Source: Prorocentrum cordatum (lineage: Eukaryota > Sar > Dinophyceae > Prorocentrales > Prorocentraceae). Taken from it: a DNA stretch of 64,000 nucleotides. Position numbers and translations under genes: made by a program. Under the pieces are notes generated by a model that was given only the letters and a program-made list of their open reading frames with translations, was not told the origin of the DNA and made no database searches. How positions within the stretch are numbered: position 1 is the first letter of the stretch; each line of letters begins with the position of its first letter. Shown piece by piece: positions 20,601-29,950 of the stretch. Location: positions 217,501 through 281,500 of the forward strand of contig CAUYUJ010014553.1 of the NCBI GenBank assembly GCA_963575745.1, given 5' to 3'.

Positions 20601-22455
20601 GTCCGACCTAGAGCGCGCCCTCGCGGATTTGGAGGATGCGCAGCTGGAAGCGCGCGCGCGGGAGCGTGCTGCGGCCGCCGACAAGGTTCCCCTGCAGGGG
20701 AGCCTCTCACGTGAGGGGTCGCGGAGTCGCTCGGCGCGGGGACGGGATCCCAGCCCGAAGCAGGGACCCCGACGCGAGCTCTTCGGTGCCATGCCCCCCA
20801 TCCAACCCACGGGCCCACGACGGGGCTTGCTGGGTGATCGGGACCTGCTGGCACGCGATGGACGCGGGGGGGCCGCCCGTGGGGCCAACCCGCTCCTCGA
20901 CGGGGCCTCGGTCCTTGGCCACCTCACTGGCCAGACGCCCCACGGGGGCGGCCTGGGTGGGGAGCGAGCTGGGGGTCCAGACGACGCCGGGGCGGCGGGC
21001 GCCCTGGGCGGGCTTACAGCCGAGGCCGAAGCCCAGATCATCGAGCGCCTGGATCGCCAGAACCGCCTCACCGAACGCCACGTCCTCGCCGCCGAGCGGC
21101 AGGCGCGGGCCACCGAGGGCGACAAGAAGGCCCGGGGCACCAGGGCAGGGATCGGTCGGGACGAGGAACTTGATCTTTACATAGCCCGGGGATGCAACAC
21201 CTTCGTGGTTGAGGCCTGCGAGGGGATCACGGGGAAGGACTTGTTCGACTCACTCAAGCGCATGTGTGCGCACTCCAAGAGCACGCTCAAGACGATCGGG
21301 TTTCCCTGCCTGGTTACCAACCGTGTGGCACACGGCTACGCGGCGCTCGCCTTCGGGACGGGCCCTCACGACCTGGCGGTGGACGACTGCGTCCCCGCGC
21401 GTGACGAGGACTTCGATGGCTATCGGCTCCCTGTGGACGACAAGCTGGAGCCCCGCCAACGGCCCGCCACCCACATGGCGACCTGGTTCAAGAGGGCCTG
21501 GTGCGAGATCCAGATGTTCGAGTCCATCATAGGGGTCGCACACGGGGCGGAGCGTCGGCGGTCGTTAGGGTTCTTGGAGGCGGCCTTCGAGAGGGACCCA
21601 TCGGAGTTCCCAGACCATTGGGTCAAGGATCTGTGGGAAGAGCTCCGAAGCACCTGGGTCGAGGAGTTGCGGGAGCTGAGGCGCCGGCTCTGTCGAGAGC
21701 TCGACACCGAGAACCCGAGGAGGGAGGACATCAAGTACATCCTACTCATGCCGGAGAACGGCTACGATTTGCCCCGAACGTTCGACCTCGGGGACCCGAA
21801 CGCCTACTACCAGCAGGTGGTCGTGCCCCGGCGCAAGGCCGCACTCACGCGCCTCCTCAATGGGCAGCTGAACGCCCACCTCACGAAGCGACCGCCCAAA
21901 GCGGGAGGGAGCGAGGAAATGGGCGATCCCCGGCCCACGGCGCAGGGGGATGACAGGCCCAAGGCGGGGGCTGGGCCCCAGCCGAAGGCGGGGCCCAAGG
22001 CGGGCACCGGGGCCCCAGCGGGGACAGCCCCCAAGAGGGCGTACCCAGCGGGCAAGGAACTAACACGCCCGGAGCGGACGCGATCCGTGGCGCATGCGCC
22101 CCGCAATAAAGACAACGTCCCTATCTGCTGGGGGGCCACCACGCACATGGGCTGCTCGCGGAAGGCTTGCGATTGCCCTAACTCCCATGACCCCATCAAG
22201 TCAACGCGCGGTTTGGACTACTCGGTAGTCATGCAGCTCGCGAGGCGCGGGGGGCTCCTTGGGACGCCCCGGATCGATCCCAAGCAGGTGGATGGGATGA
22301 TTGCGCAGCTGCGCTCGCAAGCCAAGGCAGCCGAGGCCGAGAAGGTTGGCGAGGACACTTCCCCACCTGCTCCCCCTGACTCCCAGACCCAGACATCCTG
22401 GGTCATGATTTTTTCAAGGCGCCTTCGACGGATTGATTTATGTCGAACGGATTGA
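17668..22455 (+). CDS. Gag-like ORF of the DIRS-like element, 3' end cut by insertion
   Basis: The retrotransposon coding sequence runs to 22387; codons after that belong to the inserted element and end at 22455. Residues 1-30 are hydrophobic. Residues 35-200 are rich in Pro, Gly and Ala. A strong membrane-helix candidate lies near 243-275 (LCFALGIFTFVLGALAFIV). Cys/His-rich stretches occur near 400-420 and 553-605. Helical, charged sequence follows at 900-1180. A conserved-looking globular part lies near 1170-1420. A CCCH-type finger (CWGATTHMGCSRKACDCPNS, then H) is near 1487-1508 and probably binds nucleic acid. A membrane segment is unusual for a Gag protein. In-phase continuation into the Pol half suggests a single Gag-Pol frame before the insertion. 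The start is the first ATG, downstream of the leader-like sequence. The Gag role is inferred from position and the zinc finger, not from a recognised family. Confidence 0.6.
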   Translation: MAVGFLGAHLMILVTGGALTVQGALGWLPFGRGGHEVPAPTPPALPGPTAPPAGGGGRGKGRGPPAKPAPAGGKGRGPQAKPPGAPGVPPPPRSGSTTTTTTAGIGRVGEGEPTGSPATPAYGGNNEPTGAPGQPSAPGNRTGDGEPDLPRGPDGYWGWSGWVPHLPHWWAGRSEPPPPPPPPTPPPEAGPGPGWGFAAWVFEVVGYGAWVSSPDHPGTIRTSGGWIGSAVDRLGVKMLGYWWETAVLCFALGIFTFVLGALAFIVNTAAQPMLWAAGGLRWAWYQITRCCQRRGGDGPGAHLPPPPPTPLLVRWRGPGLGGVVETEFYTKGVRGRGTNRAYNHVLLRKHGQVARISCNFADRYRLDRHGLNIKIGQVLGCTSRKWRLNLEETGNVHLCRAVECASCPVAHPMHVDQYAAIDHTQIVDLAEHGRATACRAVGVGLRKVFGVVKWLLCSPWSVLGWLCRGRPEPRYITDATGYRRLDIDSESEVEAEERPCQAAQVGVQLAGGARPLQPEGCGDRGMQEATVLLQEDAEVSDVPRPGHCLNAQVHLCAHHAQKYRSTLIGRKCSLPTCLRMAKGSCGGAPMCGEHLRRDEGHTVRVEATVQPGILGGLRRRMRARAPSPARARDWTAHAADGVGIAPEPVYPPPLPPPAAPPPPAVAPSVDVEPTGAQALTSGPQPRRTRSAEARASGRSRSADRGSPGDRIAHRGWLQEPLLAKVCPILPGDPRGAEEAYGAPPASPWFILLGECEGLDARGTGGDARLIIGTSLEGVRVEVPASEVARHPPPLEDGRYPIDWINRLLYEVPQGAREVGLRVIAHHIPQDLLAMLRQEQWGGVDVESASGWRRRYLTNTERQQLQHDPVRTLGHHRRGGAQGAPPAPGMEGLPRPAPVAALSRLAAAAAGVSEDAEEPDPLEMFMDSLRAEDLKGRGGQAAALSALGMAADLLGVPLDQAERQLRRRVAQVAAAGPLGSDLERALADLEDAQLEARARERAAAADKVPLQGSLSREGSRSRSARGRDPSPKQGPRRELFGAMPPIQPTGPRRGLLGDRDLLARDGRGGAARGANPLLDGASVLGHLTGQTPHGGGLGGERAGGPDDAGAAGALGGLTAEAEAQIIERLDRQNRLTERHVLAAERQARATEGDKKARGTRAGIGRDEELDLYIARGCNTFVVEACEGITGKDLFDSLKRMCAHSKSTLKTIGFPCLVTNRVAHGYAALAFGTGPHDLAVDDCVPARDEDFDGYRLPVDDKLEPRQRPATHMATWFKRAWCEIQMFESIIGVAHGAERRRSLGFLEAAFERDPSEFPDHWVKDLWEELRSTWVEELRELRRRLCRELDTENPRREDIKYILLMPENGYDLPRTFDLGDPNAYYQQVVVPRRKAALTRLLNGQLNAHLTKRPPKAGGSEEMGDPRPTAQGDDRPKAGAGPQPKAGPKAGTGAPAGTAPKRAYPAGKELTRPERTRSVAHAPRNKDNVPICWGATTHMGCSRKACDCPNSHDPIKSTRGLDYSVVMQLARRGGLLGTPRIDPKQVDGMIAQLRSQAKAAEAEKVGEDTSPPAPPDSQTQTSWVMIFSRRLRRIDLCRTD
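22388..22423 (+). repeat. Left terminal inverted repeat
   Basis: Begins CCCAGACATCCTGGGTCATG and continues ATTTTTTCAAGGCGCC. It matches the complement of the right end with one mismatch over the first 34 bases. Confidence 0.75.
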
Positions 22456-22725
22456 TTTTGAGTGGGTGGATTGATTTTTTTCAAGCGGATTGATTTTTTG
22501 AAGGATGTCTTGATTTTTTGCAGCACGCCTTGATTTTTTTGCAGCATGCCTTGATTTTTTGCAGCATGCCTTGATTTTTTGCAGCATGCCTTGGTTGTTT
22601 GCAACATGCCTTGGTTTGTTGCAGTGCGCCTTGATGTAAGCAGCATGCTTTGATGTTTTGCAACACGCCTTGGTTGTTATAACATGCCTTGATGTGTTGC
22701 AGCATGCCTTGATGTTCTGCAGCGT
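22430..22725 (+). repeat. Subterminal repeats, GCAGCATGCCTTGATTTT
   Basis: First GGATTGATTT words (four), then about eleven copies of a 20-22-bp unit GCAGCATGCCTTGATTTTTT with variants (GTTGTTTGCAACATGCC). GGATTGATTTTTTTCAAGCG near the left end recurs as ATTGATTTTTTTCAAGCGC near the right end (43339-43358). Such arrays next to the termini are typical transposase-binding regions in CACTA-like elements. Confidence 0.7.
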
Positions 22726-24185
22726 CCACGCGCGCTGGTGGAGAGTTCTGTATTGTCCACGCTAGAAAAGTCGACATGTAATTCCAAAAACTGAATTTGA
22801 AATTTCTGTGGCCCTTTAAGGAGGCCGACGGACGTGCCGACTTTTCAAGTGTGGACAACCGATCCCCACGAGCGCGCGCGCGCGCTCGTGGGGAGCTCTG
22901 TATTGTCCACAACAGAATAGCTGCCATGTAGTTACAAAAACTGATTTTGAAATTTCTCTTGCCCTTTAAGGAGGCCGACGGACGCACCGACTTTTCGAGT
23001 GTGGACAATACAGAACTCTCCACGAACGCGCGCGCTCGTGGGGAGTTCTGTACTTTCCAGACTAGAAAAGTCGACATGTACTTCCAAAAACTGAATTTGA
23101 AATATATGTGGCACTTTAAGGCCGACGGACGCGCCGACTTTTCTATTGATTAATACAGAACTCCCCACGCGCGCGCGTGCGGAGGTCTGTATCGTCTACG
23201 ATAGGAAAGCCGCCATGAAATTCCAAAAACTGAATTTGACATTTCCGTGGCCCTGTATGGCTGCCGACGGACGCACCTACTTTTCTATTGTGTAGACAAC
23301 CCCGATCTCCCCGCGCGCGCGCTCGTGGTTAGTTCTGAATTGTCCAGAAGAGCCGCCATGTAATTCCAAAAACTGAATTTGAAATTTCTGTGGCCACGTA
23401 TAAGGAGGCCGACGCACGCGCCTACTTTTCTGTTGTGGACAATACAGACCTCCCCACGAGCGCGCGCGCGCGCTCGTTTGGAGTTCTATATTGTCCACAC
23501 TAGAAAAGGTGAGATTTAATTCCAAAAACTGAATTTGAAATTTCTGTGGCCCTTTAAGGAGGCCGACGGACGCGCCGACTTCTCCATCGTGGCCAATACA
23601 GAAACTACTCACGCGCGCGCGCGTCCGCGCGCGCGCCTGCGGAGTTATGGATTGTCTACAATAGAAAAGCTGCCATGTAATTCCAAAAACGGATTTTGAA
23701 ATTTCTGTGGTCCTTTAAGGAGGCCGACGGACGCACCGACATTTCTATTGGGGGCATCACAGATCTCCCTACGCGCGCGCGCGTGCTGAGTTCTGTATTG
23801 TCCACAATAGAAAAGCCGCCATGACACTTAAAAAACTGAATTTAACATTTCTGCGGCCCTTTAAGGAGGCCGACGGACGCACATACTTTTCTATTGTGTA
23901 CAATACAGATCTCCCTATGCGCGCGCGCGTGCTGAGTTCTGCATTGTCTACAGTATTCAAAAGCCGCCATGTAATTCCAAAAATTGAAGTTGAAATCGCT
24001 GTGGCCCTTTAAGGAGGCCGACGGACGCACCGACACTTCTATTGTGGATAACACAGATCTCTCCACGCGCGCGCGCGTGCTGAGTTCTGTATTCTCCACA
24101 ATAGAAAAGCCGCCATATAATTCCAAAAACTGAATTTGAAATTTCTGTGGCCCTTTAAGGAGGCCGACGGACACGCCAATGTTTT
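22725..24185 (+). repeat. 147-bp satellite of long palindromes
   Basis: About ten units; the landmark TTTAAGGAGGCCGACGGACG recurs every 140-160 bases (22819, 22969, 23119, 23259, 23402, 23557, 23717, 23863, 24010, 24157). Each junction is a palindrome of about 75 bp. CTTTTCTATTGTGGACAATA and CAGAACTC stand left of a (CG)n tract, and their reverse complement stands right of it. Between palindromes is a constant AT-rich block around AATTCCAAAAACTGAATTTG. No gene is supported in it. Confidence 0.9.
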
Positions 24186-24430
24186 CAAATATTGAATCAA
24201 GGAATTTCTGCAGCATGCTCAAAAACAACTGTTGATTACGAACCCTCCCGTTTTCCAAGATTGAATTTGATATTTCTGCAAAATTTTCAAAACAGTGTTT
24301 GGTGACCTTTGGAGTTGACATACGGTTTCCCTTGTTTCCACACTCGAGAAGCCGCCGCGTTGGCGTGGCAACTGCATGTTGACACACCTATATACACATA
24401 TTTATATGCACATATAGATACACCGTATCA
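24186..24430. other. Edge of the satellite, no gene
   Basis: A diverged last unit with GAATTTGATATTTCTGC words and no palindrome, then AT-rich sequence ending in TATACACATATTTATATGC. Confidence 0.4.
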
Positions 24431-24637
24431 TTGATCGCTCTTGTTAACCCCCTCCTCCCTCCCTCGATCTGTCGGTTACCCTTCACCGCGCTATCGTTTT
24501 TTCTTGTTCTTCCCTGCTTATTGTGGGATTGGACGGCCCCCGCGATCGCTGTCGCCCTCGCCGCTCGTCGCCGCGTCGGCCCCGACGGGGCCGATCGGCT
24601 CCGCCCGCGCCGACCCGCCTGGGCCCGTGGCGCCGCC

Positions 24638-25001
24638 ATGGCGAAAAGTGCCACGCCTTCGCAATCCCCCCCATCGGGGGGGAAGTCGATGGCGAGGCAC
24701 ACAGCGACGGCGAAAGTAGAGGCGGCCTTGGTGGCGACGGCGCTGGCGAACAAGAGCGAGGAGTGGCCGACTCTTAAAGGCGACGCGGAAAACGGGTGCA
24801 ATTAGGGGCGGGTTGCCCCGAGGTCAACGATTCAAGTAAATAGAATAAGGCCTTCACGTCTCTACTTGACGCGCTGACCTCGGGGCAGCCCGTCCCTAAT
24901 TGCCCGAGCCCCCACCCCCCAATATAGGCGAGGTCCCCGCGTTCGAGTACAGCGTGCTCAAGTTCGAGCACAGGCCGCGAGAGGCCGAGATCGAGGCTTG
25001 A
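24638..25001 (+). CDS. Small two-exon gene, unrecognised
   Basis: ATG 24638 starts a Lys/Ala-rich frame (KSMARHTATAKVEAALVATA inside) that would hit a stop at 24803. Joining 24795 to 24929 removes a 133-base intron and continues in phase as PAFEYSVLKFEHRPREAEIE to TGA 24999-25001, about 76 residues in all. The joined frame is balanced and acidic at its end. The GAGGCTTGATGG text at the stop could also be a non-canonical donor, and exon-like stretches downstream (25191, 25632, 25751) may belong to the same gene. No family recognised. Confidence 0.45.
24796..24928 (+). other. Short intron made of an inverted repeat (introner-like)
   Basis: GCAATTAGGGGCGGGTTGCC and CCGAGGTCA at 24799-24828 are matched by their near-exact reverse complement at 24875-24904 (TGACCTCGGGGCAGCCCGTC, then CCTAATTGC). 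Around 60 bases of the 133-base intron are in the stem. A CCCCC-rich stretch and ATAG precede exon 2. Ambiguity of one G at both borders is what a short target duplication would leave. Inverted-repeat introns of this kind are described as introners in dinoflagellates. Confidence 0.6.
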
Positions 25002-25190
25002 TGGGGGGTGCGGCACTGCACTGCTCAATGAGGGAAGCACGAGGAAGGAGGAAGGAGTAGGATAGGTGGGAGGAGGGGGCGGAGGGAGGGAACAGGAAGA
25101 ATGAGGATAATGGGAAGGGATAATGGAGACGTGAAGGGGGAGGGAGTGAGGAGGGAGGGACGTCGGCTGCCGACCCGCCGCGCCCGCCAG

Positions 25191-25835
25191 AAGTGCGACA
25201 CGCTCATGAAAGAGTTGAACGACCTCGGCGGTGGATTACGCTTCAGCCAGAAGCTGATGACGGCTGCTTTTTTGGGGGGGGGGGGGGGGTGGGTGGGGGG
25301 GGGGGGTGGGCGTGTTAGGAGCAGGAGGGAGAGGACGAGGGCCTGGGCGGCGATATAGGGGCAGGAGGGGGAAGAGGAAACGAGTAGCAGGAGGATTAGA
25401 GGAGAACCTGGAGGAAGAGGAGCAGGAAGAAGAGGAACAGAGTTAAGGAGCAGCAGGAAGAGGATTAGCAGGAAGAAGAGGAGCAGGAGGAAGAGGATTA
25501 GCAGGAGGATGAGAGAAGCAAGAGGAAGATGAAGAGGAGAGCCTGGACGGCGATATAGGAGCAGGAGGAAGAGGAAGAGGAAGAGGAAGAGGATTAGTTG
25601 CAATTCTCGCAATTGCCCCCCTCATTCCCAGACTGCTTGGGATTTGGCGTTCAAGAAGCCGTACACCGACGCGTACAAACAGGAATTCAACCGCGCCCCG
25701 TCGGCGACGAGACTCGAGGGGGTTCGGTACCCCGCTTTTTTCTTTTGCAGTCGAGGGCGAGGAAGATGAGGAAGAGGACTACGAATCGGATGATAACGAA
25801 GCTGAGGGCGTGCGGGGCACGAGGAAAGGCAGATG
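25191..25835 (+). CDS. Three exon-like segments of an unrecognised gene
   Basis: Segment 1 (25191-25262) follows CGCCCGCCAG and reads KCDTLMKELNDLGGGLRFSQ. Segment 2 (25632-about 25719) follows TTCCCAG and reads TAWDLAFKKPYTDAYKQEFN and RAPSATRLE. Segment 3 (25751-25835) follows CTTTTTTCTTTTGCAG and reads EGEEDEEEDYESDDNEAEGV before a TGA. Segments 2 and 3 join in phase but are only about 31 bases apart, too short for a usual intron. The G-run sequence at 25270-25312 and GGA-type repeats fill the gaps. Possible continuation of the gene starting at 24638. Confidence 0.35.
25369..25595 (+). repeat. Imperfect GAAGAGGAGCAGGA repeat
   Basis: Purine-rich units with AGGATTAGCAGGAAGAAGAG words. It probably lies in an intron of the gene above. 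Confidence 0.75.
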
Positions 25836-25927
25836 ATGATGAGAAAGGTCAGGGGTCAGAGGTCAGGAAGATGAGGCAGATGATGATGATGCCGATGACG
25901 ATGATGATGATGATGACCATGATGCTG

Positions 25928-25959
<32 letters not shown>

Positions 25960-26165
25960 GATGATGATGATGATGACGATGATGACGATGAGGAGCATGA
26001 GGGACGAGGAGTCTGAGGATCAAGGGGCTGATGCGGCTGGGGAGGATGGCGGAATGTGACGGAAGATACCGATGAGGAGGACGAGGATGATGCGGGAGAT
26101 GATGATTGGGAACATGAGGAACATGAGGAATATGAGGAAGATGAGGGTGAGGGCGATGAGGGGGT
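25836..26165 (+). repeat. GATGAT microsatellite
   Basis: ATG/GAT trinucleotides are densest at 25880-25995. They grade into GAGGAACATGAGGAAGATGAG. Met- or Asp-rich frames are artefacts. Confidence 0.9.
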
Positions 26166-26330
26166 ATGCTGATTTGGAATATGGCTCGCCCCCCCCCCCC
26201 CGCCCGCTTGCAGGTATTTGCAGGCTCGCGTCGTGAGGGTGATGTTCTCGCACTGACTTCGTTGCAATGCGTCTTCCGAGGCGCCCGTGGGGGGAGGGAT
26301 ATGAGGAGTATATATATGAGGAAGATGAGA
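26166..26330 (+). other. Short exon-like stretch
   Basis: CCCGCCCGCTTGCAG at about 26198-26212 is a good acceptor. The following frame reads YLQARVVRVMFSH to a stop near 26254. Too short to be sure. Confidence 0.2.
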
Positions 26331-26840
26331 GACTATGAGGACTTTGAGGGATGCGAGGGTAAGGGAGACGAGGAGTCTGAGGATGAGGACGATGCGGGAT
26401 ATGAGGAAAGATGACGACGATTGCGGCGATTACGACGATTACGACGATTGCGACGCTTACGACGACTACGACGACGACGAGGAAGAGGAGGATGAGGAAG
26501 ACGATGAGGAGGACGACGACGATCACGACGATTACGACGATTACAAAGAGGATGAGGAGGAGGTGGATGAGCAGGAGGAAGACGATGGGGAAGATTGGGA
26601 TGAGAAAGATGGGGAAGACGAGGATGATGAATGTGAGGAAGATGCGGACAGATGAGGATCAGGATGCTGAAGATGATGAGGATGGGTATGGCCATGATAA
26701 GGATGAGGAAGATGAATAAGATAAGCGATACGAACATGAGGGAGATGAGGGACGATGAGGGTGATGATGAGGAAGATGAGGGATGATGGAGATGAAGGAC
26801 AACGGGGATGAGGAAGATGAGGACAACCATGTCATGGTCA
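26331..26840 (+). repeat. GACGATTACGACGA and GAGGAAGATGAGG repeats
   Basis: GAC/GAT/TAC codon-like repeats at 26407-26545 and GATGAGGAAGATG units elsewhere. A similar Asp/Tyr-type repeat lies at 37315-37500. Both probably sit in introns, since exon-like sequence lies on each side. Confidence 0.8.
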
Positions 26841-26899
26841 TCTTAGACCTGGTCCTCACCACCCCTTCTCCTCCTCGGGCCCTATCCTCCGCCCTCAGC

Positions 26900-27050
26900 T
26901 TGATGCGCGGGGCGGGTGAACGGGCAGGGGAGGTGGCCATCATCGACAGCGACGTGGACGACGACACGCTGCATCAGTACTACGAGGCGACTCTCGATCG
27001 CCAACCTGATGTGGGCTCAGCGGGGGTCGGAGAGCCCAAGGTGCAAGGGG
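26900..27050 (+). CDS. Exon-like coding segment
   Basis: A frame reading EVAIIDSDVDDDTLHQYYEA and TLDRQPDVGSAGVGEPK lies between simple repeats. CCCTCAG near 26898 is a possible acceptor. It ends before a T12/G11 run at 27068-27091. Balanced composition, no family recognised. Confidence 0.35.
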
Positions 27051-27099
27051 CAAGGGCGTTGGGAAGGTTTTTTTTTTTTTGGGGGGGGGGGCGGTCCTG

Positions 27100-27614
27100 G
27101 GGCCCGACCGCGGCCCCGATTGGGGCCGAAATAGCCGTTTGAAACTGGGGTTGGAGGGGGGGAGGCGGTTGAGGACGAGGTGGAGGAGAAGGCGGAGGAG
27201 GGAAAGTTGGGGGAGCCCGTCTTCGGTTTAGAGGGGGATGGAGTAGCGGGGGGGAAGAGGAAGAGGAGGAGGAAGGAGGCGGGAATAAGGAGGCGGAGGA
27301 GGAAGAGTAAGGAACAGTGAGTAAGGAGGATGTGCGCCTGTTGTTGGTTCTTGTGTCTCCAGGGGCTCGTTGCCGAGCCTCGCATACACGTGCTCCTCAT
27401 TGCTCCTGCGAAGGGCTCGACATGAGGGCCTTCGAACCCCGTATTTCGAGCTCATCTCGCCCGAGCTCATGTTACTTTCCTCCTGCTCATCCTTCTGGCC
27501 CCGCCCTCTTTCCCTTCGCAGCGTCTGTAGGGAGGATGGGAGGTGCCCACCCCCATCATGTTTGCTGGAAGCCTCCTGGGGATCACTCAGAAGAAAGAAA
27601 AGAAAGAGAAGTAA
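27100..27614. other. Probable introns with one exon-like stretch
   Basis: Purine-rich sequence to 27310. GTGTCTCCAG at 27352-27361 precedes a frame reading LVAEPRIHVLLIAPAKGS to 27419. Pyrimidine-rich TTTCCCTTCGCAG at 27507-27519 is another acceptor candidate. Confidence 0.3.
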
Positions 27615-28492
27615 GATAATAACAAAAAGGGTGATAAGAAACATAAGAAAAGGAAAAAGGACAAGAGGGCAGTGCCAACGGGAGGAACTCCGACCTCGTC
27701 GGCGGCGGCAAGCGCCGCAGCAGTGGCCGCATCGATACCCATCCCCCCGTGGCTCCGGAACCCAGCCGACGACCCCAAGCCGAAGAAGAAGGCAAAGATG
27801 AAGAGGCCAGCAGCAGTCGCACCAGCAGCAGCAGTCCCAGCAGCAGCAGTCCCACCGAAGATGCCGAAACCAGCAGCAGCAGTCCCACCGAAGAAGAAAC
27901 CAGCCGTTGCCAAGCAGAAGCCGAAAAAGAAAGCCGAGGAGGAGGAGCCCGAGGTGGAGGAGGTCAAGGAACCTGAGAAGGAGGGGGAGGGCCCCGAGGA
28001 GGAGGAGGCGGAGCACGACAAGGTGGAGGGAGAGGCAGGCGAGGAAGCAGAGGAAGAGGTGCCCAAGGAGACCGACCCAGTGGAGGAGCAGGAGGAGGCG
28101 GTCGTCCTGATCGATGATGCGAGGGTGAGGATGCTGCGGGCAAGTCCCCGCTGCGCGATATCGAAGAGTACTTGACTGATAAAGGGTTTTGGGCCGTTCA
28201 GACGGAGGATGGAACGATCGTGGGCTATAGCCTGAGGCGCCGTGCAAACGAAGGCATCTCGTGCGTCTACAAGAAGATTGACGCAGGATTCACCCAGCTC
28301 GTCGGCGTCCGCGACGCATTGTGGTCAGGTCCCCACCTTGGGACGCTCGGCTGCGAGACCGCCGATCAGGCATCAGAGAAGGTTCTGCAGGAGCTCATGA
28401 AGCGCGTCGTGCTGGGAGGAGTGGCCGACAATAAAGCAGCAGGAAAGATTCGCGATGCGATCCGCGAGGAGTGGGGCGTCTCGTCCGACTGA
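27615..28492 (+). CDS. Lys/Pro-rich, acidic protein with a C-terminal globular domain; frame break near 28120
   Basis: The frame from 27615 is Lys-rich (KKGDKKHKKRKKDKR), then Ala/Ser- and Pro/Lys-rich, with PAAAVP and KKK motifs repeated, then strongly acidic to about 28115. From 28118 a different frame continues as AAGKSPLRDIEEYLTDKGFW and on through GISCVYKKIDAGFTQLVGVR to EEWGVSSD at 28491. The two parts fit as one protein of about 290 residues if a short intron (AG/G at 28125-28127 is a possible acceptor) or a one-base error joins them. The C-terminal 115 residues look like a compact domain, but I do not recognise it. The true start lies upstream of 27615, probably in another exon. Confidence 0.45.
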
Positions 28493-29045
28493 ACGGCGGG
28501 CAGGGTACACCCAGCAGGGGAGAGGAGGAACGACAGCAGGAGCGCCAATTGCACTAGAGCTTCCCACTCTGAATACATGAGGGAATATAGCAGGAGGAGG
28601 AGGAGGAGGAGGAGGAGGAAGGCGCAGCAGCAGGGGAAGGAGGAGGAGGAGGAGGACGGAACGATACTCGAGGAGGAAGATGGGGACAAGAGGAATTAAG
28701 GACGGGATAGCATCCGTGCACATGCCGACGGGCGGGGCACGGGGCGAGAGAGAGAGAGAGGGAGTGGGAGGGAAGGATGCGTGACGAAGATCTTCAAGCA
28801 AAAGCTCGGGCTGACCAGCTGGCAGGCCACCAACTTCTTCTGCCCGTGGTGTGGGCGGGGTGGGATCTCATGCATTTGCTGTGTTTGATTATCATATTCC
28901 CCCCTCCTGGTGCTACCTCTTGATGTTTCCATCGATATGTGACCACTCCAGTTCTGAAGGTCTCCGTGCATCCTCTTGCCCCTATCCTCATGCCTAAAAG
29001 GTCCCACTGGTACATCAAAGCTCGGTTCTGTTCGTTGGTGCATCA
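28493..29045. other. No gene; short GGA and GA repeats
   Basis: GGA repeats at 28592-28660 and GA repeats at 28747-28765. The rest has no supported feature. Confidence 0.4.
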
Positions 29046-29345
29046 AAGCGCGGATCGAAGTTTGAACGGAGATCACAAACCACCAGGCAAACTGCGATGG
29101 CAACTGCAACGCACAACATACAACACCGCAACAAATAACCAAACCCACCAACCTGCAACACAACAACTACATCACAGCAACACATACAACAAAACCCACC
29201 AGCATGCAACACAACACATGCAACACAGCGATCTTCAAAACGTTGACTTGCAACGCAACACATGCAGGGCAGTAACATGGCATATGAAGCTGCATCAAAT
29301 GCAACACAGCGACATGCAGCGCCACAACGACAACAGAAACAACGT
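29046..29345 (+). repeat. CAACACA-rich repeat
   Basis: Degenerate units such as GCAACACAACACATGCAACA. The Thr/Asn/His-rich frames across it are low complexity. Confidence 0.75.
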
Positions 29346-29484
29346 CAGCAAACCAACCACCACAACATCAGCACGCCCGCATCCATGTTGACCCAAGTCA
29401 CACGGTTGGATGCGTGTACTCCCCAACATCGAGTTGCCTCTACCTCTCAGCCGCTTTGCAAGTTGGTGGCAGCATCCGCCCGAC

Positions 29485-29537
29485 GACGACGACATCGACG
29501 ACGAGCCAGCCAGTCTGCGCGAAGTAGGGGCACCCGC

Positions 29538-29575
<38 letters not shown>

Positions 29576-29899
29576 TCTGGCACTAGCCTCAGGTACGGAT
29601 CGATCCGCACTCACCGCGGGCGCGAGACAACGCCGATCCAGCCTCACCCTGCCCCCTCCAGTTCAATGCTTTCGCTCACTGCCTGATCTCTTCGTCAGCT
29701 CCCCTTCAGCTCACTGCCTGGTTTTCAGCTCCCCCTCAGCTCCTCCTCAACTCCACTCCCTATCAACCAAATGTTGCTCACCCTCGTCAGTCGTCGTCGA
29801 CGTCGTCGTCGTCGTCGTCCGTCGTCAGTCGTCAGTCGTCAGTCGTCGTCGTCGTCGTTCGTCAGTCGTCGTCGTCGTCGTCGTCTTCGTCGTCGTCGC

Positions 29900-29947
<48 letters not shown>

Positions 29948-29950
29948 GGG
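29485..29950 (+). repeat. CGA and GTC trinucleotide arrays
   Basis: CGACGA at 29485-29575 (plus strand) and GTCGTC/AGTCGTC at 29785-29945. The two blocks are complementary in sequence and could pair. A short exon-like or unassigned stretch lies between. Confidence 0.9.
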
